From: Bacteroidota bacterium
GTDB taxonomy: Bacteria > Bacteroidota > Bacteroidia > M30B66
Direction: 5' to 3'
NCBI GenBank assembly: GCA_020438185.1
Contig: JAGQVC010000059.1
Span: 1 to 8,167, forward strand
DNA: 8,167 bases
Shown: positions 1-6,206 of the stretch, piece by piece
How positions within the stretch are numbered: position 1 is the stretch's first letter
How the letters are laid out: each line of letters begins with the position of its first letter
Program-made: the position numbers and the translations under genes
The notes under the pieces: generated by a model
The model's input: the letters and a program-made list of their open reading frames with translations, nothing else
What the model was told of the DNA's origin: nothing
Databases searched by the model: none

Positions 1-2091
1 TATCTCGGGAAAGTGGACTTCTTTTCCTACCTCGTTCTGGGAGGTTCCTGCGGAGCATTTATAATGGCATTCCAGATTGCCAGTTATATAGTAAATTCTC
101 ATCGATTCCATTTTCTGGCTTCTGTATCAAGGCCTTTTGTGAAGTACACAGTCAATAATTTTATATTGCCTCTTCTGTACATTTTGCTTTACCTGGTAAG
201 TACTTTTCAGTTTCAGGTCCATTTTGAACACATTTCAAAAACAGATATCGTCCTTAATCTATCGGGATTTGTTTTAGGTGCACTTTTCTTTTATGTGTTA
301 AGTCTGACTTATTTCTTCACTGTTTCAAAAGATATCTTCAAACTATTTGGCATCGATATTCTTAAGAAATCAGAAAAGAAAAAAACCAGACGTGTTCAAC
401 TTAAGGGTAATTCCTGGAAGAGAGTGAGTGATTCGGGTCGCCAGGAAACGCAGGAAACGGTTGAGACCTACATTTCTGGTTTTAAGATTCGTACTGCTCG
501 TGATACAGCTCACTACGACAAAGAAATGATTTCAAGGGTGTTCAGACAAAATCACACAGCTGCTGCCATTTTCGAAATCGCAGTTGTTCTTGTTTTGCTG
601 TTTCTGGGGTTTTTCAGAGATATTCCCGTATTTATGATTCCGGCAGGAGCAAGTATTTTTCTGAGCCTTACCATGATGCTTATGCTGGCCAGCGCAATTC
701 ATACATGGCTCAAGAGTTGGTCGCTCCCCGTTTTTATCATTCTGGCAATTGCCATAAACTGGCTATCGGGTTACGAATGGTTTGGTAAACGTAACCGCGC
801 TTACGGTTTGTACTACGATGGTGTTCAGGCAGTACTTCCGGACTCCATGTTAATTGACAGGCAAAAGGTTGCCAGCATGCGAATGGACTCTGATGCAGGT
901 TTGAAATCGTTAAAAAACTGGAAACAAAAAGCTTATTCCGGAAGGAATGGCAAACCGGTAATTGTTTTTCTTAATGTAAGCGGAGGTGGACTAAAGTCAG
1001 CTTTATGGACCTTGTATTCATTGCAAAAAGCCGACTCGGCCTGCCAAGGCCGACTAATGAAAAACATCAGGCTTATCAGTGGCTCCTCGGGTGGGATGAT
1101 TGGCGCAGCGTATTACAGGGAGCTTTATTTACGCTCTCAAAAGGATGCGGGACTTGATATTTATAACCGTAAATACGCGGATAATATCTCACGCGACATG
1201 TTGAATCCCGTCGGATTTTCACTGGCGGTTAATGACGTATTTCTGAGGTTGCAACGTGTTCAGGTAGCCGGCCTGACCTACACACGCGACCGGGGATATG
1301 AATTTGAGCGCGTCCTGCATGAGAATACAGGCGGAATACTAAATAAACCCATTATCTCTTATGCCGATGCAGAGGAGCAGGGAACCATTCCAATGATGGT
1401 TTTTACTCCCACCATAATCAACGATGGTCGCAGACTTCTGATCAGTGCTCAGCCGGTTTCATATCTTACATTTACTCCAGGTCAAAGGGGAACTGTTGTG
1501 AAAAGTCTCCCTGAAGATATAGAATTCAGAAGGGTTTTCAGGGAACAGCGTGCCGATAGTCTCAGGTTCTCAACAGCAATACGTATGAGCGCCACCTTCC
1601 CCTATATACTGCCATCCGTATCATTGCCCAGTGACCCGATTCTGGAAGTAATGGATGCCGGTTTCCGGGATAACTATGGGATTAAGACTTCCATGAGATA
1701 CCTGTTTCATTTCAGGCGCTGGATTCTCGCCAATACAGATAAAGTTGTGTTCCTCCAGATTCGTGAAAACCACAAAGCGTATGACCTGAAAACACCTAAC
1801 AAAAAAAGCATTTTTGAATTGCTTAGCTCACCTCTGGGGAATGTTTACGAGAATATGTTCAGAATTCAGGACTACCAGCACGATGAGCTGGTTATGTATG
1901 CCAATGTGTGGTTTGGCGGCAAGATCGAATTTATAGAATTGGATATGAACCCGGCATCCAATTCTTCCGACGAAGTAATATCAATGAATTTTCACCTCAC
2001 CTCACTTGAAAAGGAAAGAGTAATGGCTGCAATTCATGCAAAAGAAAATAAAGCGGCTGTCCAAAAATTGAAGAAACTACTAAGCCGGTAA
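1..2091 (+). CDS. Polytopic membrane protein with C-terminal patatin-like phospholipase domain (5' partial)
   Basis: Probable membrane-bound lipid acyl hydrolase; the substrate is unknown. Residues are counted from a GTG at base 13. Hydrophobic helices lie at about 4-27, 48-66, 79-104, 182-201, 205-230 and 237-253, with a very basic loop at 105-181. A patatin fold follows from about residue 315: glycine-rich oxyanion motif GGGLK at 324-328, nucleophile elbow GSSGG at 357-361 (Ser359), and the aspartate of the dyad in DAGFRDNYG at 548-556 (Asp548). All the catalytic elements are present. The frame stays open to base 1 (YLGK precedes the GTG) and no ribosome-binding site is visible, so the true start probably lies upstream and one or more N-terminal helices may be missing. 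A GTG at 13 or ATG at 64 are less likely starts. The gene stands alone on its strand and converges on the dcw operon. Family assignment is firm; physiological role is unknown. Confidence 0.86.
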   Translation, partial: YLGKVDFFSYLVLGGSCGAFIMAFQIASYIVNSHRFHFLASVSRPFVKYTVNNFILPLLYILLYLVSTFQFQVHFEHISKTDIVLNLSGFVLGALFFYVLSLTYFFTVSKDIFKLFGIDILKKSEKKKTRRVQLKGNSWKRVSDSGRQETQETVETYISGFKIRTARDTAHYDKEMISRVFRQNHTAAAIFEIAVVLVLLFLGFFRDIPVFMIPAGASIFLSLTMMLMLASAIHTWLKSWSLPVFIILAIAINWLSGYEWFGKRNRAYGLYYDGVQAVLPDSMLIDRQKVASMRMDSDAGLKSLKNWKQKAYSGRNGKPVIVFLNVSGGGLKSALWTLYSLQKADSACQGRLMKNIRLISGSSGGMIGAAYYRELYLRSQKDAGLDIYNRKYADNISRDMLNPVGFSLAVNDVFLRLQRVQVAGLTYTRDRGYEFERVLHENTGGILNKPIISYADAEEQGTIPMMVFTPTIINDGRRLLISAQPVSYLTFTPGQRGTVVKSLPEDIEFRRVFREQRADSLRFSTAIRMSATFPYILPSVSLPSDPILEVMDAGFRDNYGIKTSMRYLFHFRRWILANTDKVVFLQIRENHKAYDLKTPNKKSIFELLSSPLGNVYENMFRIQDYQHDELVMYANVWFGGKIEFIELDMNPASNSSDEVISMNFHLTSLEKERVMAAIHAKENKAAVQKLKKLLSR

Positions 2092-2099
2092 AAATACCA

Positions 2100-2121
2100 A
2101 AGCCCCGTTTTCACAGGGCTT
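2100..2121. terminator. Hairpin between convergent genes, probable shared terminator
   Basis: Six perfect pairs (AAGCCC at 2100-2105 with GGGCTT at 2116-2121) enclose a 10-base loop. After one C-A mismatch, two more pairs can form inside it. It lies 9 bases after the patatin stop and 27 bases beyond the yqeY stop. For the - strand transcript a run of five U (bases 2094-2090) begins five bases past the stem, which suits intrinsic termination of the dcw operon. For the + strand transcript the downstream sequence is AT-rich but has no U run, so termination there is less certain. Confidence 0.6.
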
Positions 2122-2147
2122 CGATATATAATACAACAACCAAACTA

Positions 2148-2594
2148 TTAACTTAACTTCTTTTTTACCAGATCAGCAACGAGCTTTCCTTCAGCTCGTC
2201 CTGCGATTTCCTTATTGGCTTCGCCCATAATCCGGCCCATATCTTTAACAGAAACCGGACCAGAAGCAGCAATAATCTTGTCAATTATAGCAGCTACCTC
2301 ACTTTCGCTTAGCATCGCCGGCAGGTATTTTTCAATTACCGATGCCTGGAACTCTTCCTCGGCAGCCATTTCATCGCGCTTTTGTTCACGGTAAATTGCA
2401 GCAGATTCCTTGCGTTGTTTTACAAGCTTATGCAGCAGTTTAATTTCAGCCTGCTCATCAATCTCGGCTCCCGCTTTTTCGGTTTTTGCAAGCAGAACCG
2501 CCGACTTTACAGCTCTGAGAGCTTCCAGCTTTTCCTTTTCACGGGCAAGCATTGCCTGCTTTATGTCTTCGTTAATTCTGGATTCCAGATTCAT
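2148..2594 (-). CDS. GatB/YqeY-domain protein
   Basis: A 148-residue soluble protein of the YqeY family, the usual length for stand-alone members. The family is related to the C-terminal tRNA-binding tail domain of GatB, a subunit of the Glu-tRNA(Gln)/Asp-tRNA(Asn) amidotransferase. The role of the free-standing protein is not firmly established. Visible family features are a charged helical N-terminal half (1-80), YLPAMLSESEV at 90-100, DMGRIMGE at 118-125 and GRAEGKLVADLVKKKL at 132-147. The start is the ATG at 2594, one base after the ftsZ stop. The frame is open further upstream (to 2666), but those extra residues would come from out-of-frame ftsZ sequence and do not resemble the family. 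No Shine-Dalgarno sequence is visible, so translation probably depends on coupling to ftsZ. It is the last gene of the operon, followed by the hairpin at 2100-2121. Confidence 0.93.
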   Translation of the reverse strand: MNLESRINEDIKQAMLAREKEKLEALRAVKSAVLLAKTEKAGAEIDEQAEIKLLHKLVKQRKESAAIYREQKRDEMAAEEEFQASVIEKYLPAMLSESEVAAIIDKIIAASGPVSVKDMGRIMGEANKEIAGRAEGKLVADLVKKKLS

Positions 2595-2595
2595 C

Positions 2596-4086
2596 TTAAT
2601 CAACGTTATCGTGAAGGAATGAGTTATTAGGCCTGATCTCAATCTTCTTTTCCTCTGTGTTCTCACTCAGAGTGTAGCGTGAAATTTCAGTTTCATCCGA
2701 GTAATCCACTTTGTCAAGAACCACATTCCTTCTTCTGAAAGCCGGAATATTCTCCAGATCATTTACCGGAGCAGGTGTATTAATTTTGCCTGAGAGTTTT
2801 CTCAAATTTTCCAGACGCTCTTTCGACTTTCTGAGGTGATCCTCATCGCTTGTTGATTGCGTTTCTTCAACTGGTTCAGGTGTGTTTACAGTTTTCATTG
2901 TAAACATCAGCTCCGGTCTTGTTTCAGCATTCTCAATCAAAACCGATTCGTCTTTGTCAAGCTTCAAATCAGGTTTCGATTCAGTTATTTTGTTCGTATT
3001 GGTAATTGAAGCCTCCGGCTGAGGTATTGCCACCGGAACCGGCATCTGTGGTTGAGTTGCAGGAGTTTCGTCCATTTTCATAACTACTCTTTCCTGCACT
3101 TCTTCACCCGTGTTGAAGCCTGTGGCTATAAGGGTTACACAAATACTGTCTCCCAGCGAGTCATCGGTATTTGTACCAAAAATTACATTGGCTGTGCTGC
3201 CGGCTTCATCCTGAATGTGATCAATTATTTCACCGATTTCATCCAGATGAATACCTTCGTTTCCGGCACTTATGTTAATCAGAATATGCTTGGCTCCAAC
3301 AATTCTGTTGTCGTTAAGCAAAGGAGAAGAAAGAGCTCCCTCAACCGCTCTCATGGCACGCCCTTCGCCTTCGGCAATGGCAGCTCCCATTATTGCAGAA
3401 CCTCCATTATTCATTACCGTGTGAACGTCGGCAAAGTCAACGTTTACATATCCGCTAACGGTAATAATCTCAGCAATTCCTTTTGCTGCTGTTGTTAATA
3501 CATTGTCGGCTTCAGCAAATGCATCGTGCATTTTAAGGTTGCCATGTATTTCACGAAGCTTATCATTCGAAATCACCAGAATGGTATCTACCGAATTTTT
3601 CAATTCCTCTAGTCCTTCCATCGCCTGCGTGCGACGCTTTCTGCCTTCGAAAGTAAAGGGAACAGTTACGATTCCTACGGTAAGTATTCCAAGTTCGCGT
3701 GCAGCCTTTGCAATTACCGGCGCAGCACCGGTACCTGTGCCGCCGCCCATTCCTGCAGTTACGAATACCATTTTGGTTTCTTTCCCAAGAAAATCCTTGA
3801 GCTCCTCAATGTTCTCAATAGCGGCATTTTTACCTACCTCGGGAATGGATCCCGCACCGCGACCTTCTGTTAAGGTTGAGCCAAGTTGTATTTTCACCGG
3901 AACCGGACTTGCATCCAGTGCCTGCTGATCGGTATTGCAGACAATAAAGTCCACTCCCCTGATTCCCTGGCGAAACATGTGGTTAACAGCATTACTGCCT
4001 CCGCCTCCAACGCCTATTACCTTTATAATTGACGATTGAGGCTTTGAAATTTCAAAAGTCATGTTCAGTTCTTTCTTCTCGTTCAT
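2596..4086 (-). CDS. ftsZ: Cell division protein FtsZ
   Basis: Tubulin-like GTPase that polymerises into the cytokinetic ring at midcell. The 496-residue product has the nucleotide-binding loop GVGGGGSNAVNHM at 25-37, the tubulin signature GGGTGTG at 114-120, and the T7 catalytic loop NVDFAD at 215-220 with both acidic residues (Asp217, Asp220). The globular core ends near residue 335. A variable linker runs from about 336 to 420, then a charged helix-like patch (SKERLENLRKLS, 421-432), then IPAFRRRNV at 447-455, which resembles the usual FtsA-binding peptide. A further 41 residues follow, ending LHDNVD. In E. coli the equivalent peptide is at the extreme C-terminus. A second in-frame ATG at 4062 would give 488 residues starting MTFEIS and is a serious alternative start. 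The gene lies 45 bases after ftsA and one base before the YqeY gene. Confidence 0.98.
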   Translation of the reverse strand: MNEKKELNMTFEISKPQSSIIKVIGVGGGGSNAVNHMFRQGIRGVDFIVCNTDQQALDASPVPVKIQLGSTLTEGRGAGSIPEVGKNAAIENIEELKDFLGKETKMVFVTAGMGGGTGTGAAPVIAKAARELGILTVGIVTVPFTFEGRKRRTQAMEGLEELKNSVDTILVISNDKLREIHGNLKMHDAFAEADNVLTTAAKGIAEIITVSGYVNVDFADVHTVMNNGGSAIMGAAIAEGEGRAMRAVEGALSSPLLNDNRIVGAKHILINISAGNEGIHLDEIGEIIDHIQDEAGSTANVIFGTNTDDSLGDSICVTLIATGFNTGEEVQERVVMKMDETPATQPQMPVPVAIPQPEASITNTNKITESKPDLKLDKDESVLIENAETRPELMFTMKTVNTPEPVEETQSTSDEDHLRKSKERLENLRKLSGKINTPAPVNDLENIPAFRRRNVVLDKVDYSDETEISRYTLSENTEEKKIEIRPNNSFLHDNVD

Positions 4087-4131
4087 GGTTCTGGGTTTTA
4101 TAATCGGGTTGTTGTATTAAGCTTGTTTGGT
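4087..4131 (-). promoter_or_regulatory. G-poor ftsZ leader (spacer between ftsA and ftsZ)
   Basis: This 45-base spacer is the only real gap inside the operon; all other junctions are 2 bases or less, or overlap. As RNA it has only 3 G but 14 C among 45 bases, so it should be nearly unstructured. It has no Shine-Dalgarno sequence. Such A/C-rich, unpaired leaders suit translation initiation in Bacteroidota, and this is inferred to be a translation-enhancing leader for ftsZ. I could not find a clear match to the Bacteroidota promoter form (TTG with TAnnTTTG), so a dedicated promoter here is not supported. Confidence 0.35.
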
Positions 4132-5409
4132 TTATGAATTCTGGTCGTTGTCTTCTTCGAAGAAGTTCTTTGTTTTTGCGAACAGCGTATCAAAGAAGCC
4201 CGGAGGCTTCAACTGTTTTGGCTTTTTACCTTGTTTAAGCAGATCGTCTCTTTGCTTCATGGTTTCGTTGCGTTCAAAACCCTTAATCACTAATCCCACG
4301 GCAGTGGCAAACATGGGCGAAGCAATTTCTTCTGAAGCCTTTGCAAGATGCTCGTTCGGATATCCAATACGGGTATCCATTCCTGTCATGTATTCGATTA
4401 ATTGCGATACATGCTTCAGTTTGGCACCTCCTCCTGTAACTACAATTCCGGCAATAAGCTTTTTCTCATAACCTGAATTCTTGATTTCATAGTAGATGTG
4501 CTCAATAATGTCTTCCATTCGGGCCTGAATAATGTTGGCCAGATTTTTCAGGCTTATTTCCTTAGGCTCGCGCCCGCGGAGTCCGGGAATTGACACAATT
4601 TCGTTTTCCTTGCTCTCGCTGGCGAGTGCAGAACCAAAACGGATTTTCAGCATTTCAGCCTGGTCCTTAATAATGGAACATCCTTCCTTGATGTCTTCGG
4701 TAATAATGTCTCCTCCAAGCGCAATCACCGCCGTATGGCGGATAATGCCTTCCTGAAAAATAGCAATGTCAGTGGTGCCACCACCAATATCAACCAAAGC
4801 AACACCGGCTTCTTTTTCTTCTTTGCTCAATACAGCTTCTGCCGAAGCCAGTGGTTCCAGAATAAGCTCTGCAGCTTCAAGTCCGGCACGGTTCACACAT
4901 TTGTAAATGTTTTTGGCCGCCGCAACCTGACCGGTAATAATATGATAATTGGCTTCCATGCGGATACCGCACATACCAATTGGATCCTTAATTCCTTTTT
5001 CGTTATCAATAATAAATTCCTGTGGAATTGCATGAATAATCTCCTCACCGGGAAGCATAACCAGTTTGTACATGTCCTGTGTAAGGGCATCCACATCATT
5101 CTGCGTAATCTCCTGCTCATAGTTTGAGCGAGTAAGGTAGCCGTGGTGCTGCAGACTTTTAATATGCTGGCCTGCAATGCCTACGTGTACCATTTTGATA
5201 TCCATACCGTAGTCTTCGGCTTCTTCTACCGCCGCACGGATACTCTGAACCGTTCGCTCGATATTTGACACCACGCCGCGCTTCACACCAATCGAGGTGG
5301 ATTTGCCGTGTCCGAGAATTTCAATTTTTCCGTGTTCGTTTCTACGTCCGGCTATTGCGACAATTTTTGTGGTGCCTATGTCAAGGCCAACGATGATTTC
5401 TGATTCCAT
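4132..5409 (-). CDS. ftsA: Cell division protein FtsA
   Basis: Actin-like ATPase that anchors FtsZ filaments to the inner membrane and recruits later divisome proteins. The 425-residue product (from the ATG at 5409) shows the actin/Hsp70-fold motifs in order: phosphate-1 DIGTTK at 10-15, phosphate-2 DIGGGTTD at 207-214, and adenosine motif VVTGGGAKLKHV at 323-334. The FtsA-specific 1C (SHS2) region should fall at about 82-160. A basic, proline-containing linker (KKPKQLKPP) leads to a C-terminal amphipathic segment, FFDTLFAKTKNFF (405-417), matching the membrane-targeting helix of FtsA. The ATG lies two bases after the ftsQ stop. An in-frame TTG at 5415 would overlap ftsQ by four bases and add two residues; ATG is preferred. 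Next to ftsZ, as is usual for this pair. Confidence 0.97.
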   Translation of the reverse strand: MESEIIVGLDIGTTKIVAIAGRRNEHGKIEILGHGKSTSIGVKRGVVSNIERTVQSIRAAVEEAEDYGMDIKMVHVGIAGQHIKSLQHHGYLTRSNYEQEITQNDVDALTQDMYKLVMLPGEEIIHAIPQEFIIDNEKGIKDPIGMCGIRMEANYHIITGQVAAAKNIYKCVNRAGLEAAELILEPLASAEAVLSKEEKEAGVALVDIGGGTTDIAIFQEGIIRHTAVIALGGDIITEDIKEGCSIIKDQAEMLKIRFGSALASESKENEIVSIPGLRGREPKEISLKNLANIIQARMEDIIEHIYYEIKNSGYEKKLIAGIVVTGGGAKLKHVSQLIEYMTGMDTRIGYPNEHLAKASEEIASPMFATAVGLVIKGFERNETMKQRDDLLKQGKKPKQLKPPGFFDTLFAKTKNFFEEDNDQNS

Positions 5410-5411
5410 AG

Positions 5412-6206
5412 TCAATATGTGTTTTGAGTACAGATAATTTGGTTGTTGAATTTTAAATTAATGGAACTGTACGTATTCCAGCCGGCCTTTGGAAGACCTT
5501 CCTTGTAAAACAGACTGAATCTGTTAAATTTATCACTGATGCCTGAGGCATCTCCTAAGAGCACTTTTCCCGGCCCGATTGCCGGAATGAGCTCAATTTC
5601 TCTGTCGGGCAGCACATTTAACTGCTCCATTTGTGCCCAAATAAAAGTATCTCGCCTGGCGGCGGATGAAATCATATATAAGTCGTCGAGTATGCAAACC
5701 TTTTGAAGACTATCGCTTTGCATAATTTCCTTCATGGTAACTCCAGGCATTTTTTCCATAATAACTCCCGAAGCAACCGGTACCCGTGCTGTGTAGGAAT
5801 CCTGCAACGGCATGTATTCACCATCTTCGTCCAGGTAGTAGGATTCGCCGCTGGAATCAATTACTCTTAAAACCGGCTCGCGTTTCTGTACTCTTATGTT
5901 CAATACGTTACCTGATGTGAAAAACGCTTCGGTCGACTTAATCGCAGGATGCCTGGTGAGCTCCTTCTCAATTTCCATCAAATTAATACTGCCAACAGCA
6001 ACCTGTTCAATCCTGAACCCTTTCGAGTAAAGCAAATCCAGTACGTCTTCCTTACCTACAAACTGAAGTTCAGGATTGCCGGTAAATTCAACTTTTACCG
6101 AAGTACATAATGCGTTCTTGCGACGCTGATTCACAAAGCTGAACAGCGCAAGCGCCAGAATCACCGTGACGCTCCAAAGCAGAATCTGTTTCACTTTAGC
6201 TTTCAT
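5412..6206 (-). CDS. ftsQ: Cell division protein FtsQ
   Basis: Bitopic inner-membrane divisome protein (FtsQ/DivIB) that links the early ring to the periplasmic FtsB-FtsL and FtsW-FtsI synthase. The 264-residue product has a short basic cytoplasmic start (MKAKVKQ), one membrane helix at about 8-25, then a basic stop (NQRRK). It continues with a POTRA-like domain at about 35-108 and the FtsQ beta domain, which begins with KREPVLRVID (108-117) and YYLDEDGEYMPL (123-134). The C-terminal strand (SSINLKFNNQIICTQ, 247-261) is in the region that binds FtsB in other bacteria. Sequence identity in this family is always low, so the assignment rests on topology, the REP...YLDEDG pattern and position between murC and ftsA. 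The start ATG lies 11 bases inside the end of murC, suggesting translational coupling. Confidence 0.92.
   Translation of the reverse strand: MKAKVKQILLWSVTVILALALFSFVNQRRKNALCTSVKVEFTGNPELQFVGKEDVLDLLYSKGFRIEQVAVGSINLMEIEKELTRHPAIKSTEAFFTSGNVLNIRVQKREPVLRVIDSSGESYYLDEDGEYMPLQDSYTARVPVASGVIMEKMPGVTMKEIMQSDSLQKVCILDDLYMISSAARRDTFIWAQMEQLNVLPDREIELIPAIGPGKVLLGDASGISDKFNRFSLFYKEGLPKAGWNTYSSINLKFNNQIICTQNTY

Noticed and set aside
2092..2147. Possible small gene or attachment site in the only intergenic gap
   Set aside because: The 56 bases contain only the hairpin and AT-rich sequence, with no open frame, repeat or tRNA-like sequence.
2595..2666. Longer YqeY reading frame starting at 2666 inside ftsZ
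   Set aside because: The extra 24 residues are the ftsZ tail read in another frame and do not resemble the family, and the ATG at 2594 gives the standard 148-residue length.
3052..3928. Two open frames of 148 and 141 codons on the + strand opposite ftsZ
   Set aside because: They are antisense to a highly conserved gene, have compositions expected of a complementary strand (many Ser/Cys/Pro or Asn), and show no recognisable domain.
4087..4131. Dedicated ftsZ promoter in the ftsA-ftsZ spacer
   Set aside because: No match to the TTG / TAnnTTTG Bacteroidota promoter form was seen, so only a leader is annotated.
4735..5127. 130-codon + strand frame opposite ftsA
   Set aside because: It lies wholly inside ftsA, has no known motif, and its Phe/Asn-rich content is what antisense reading of the gene would give.
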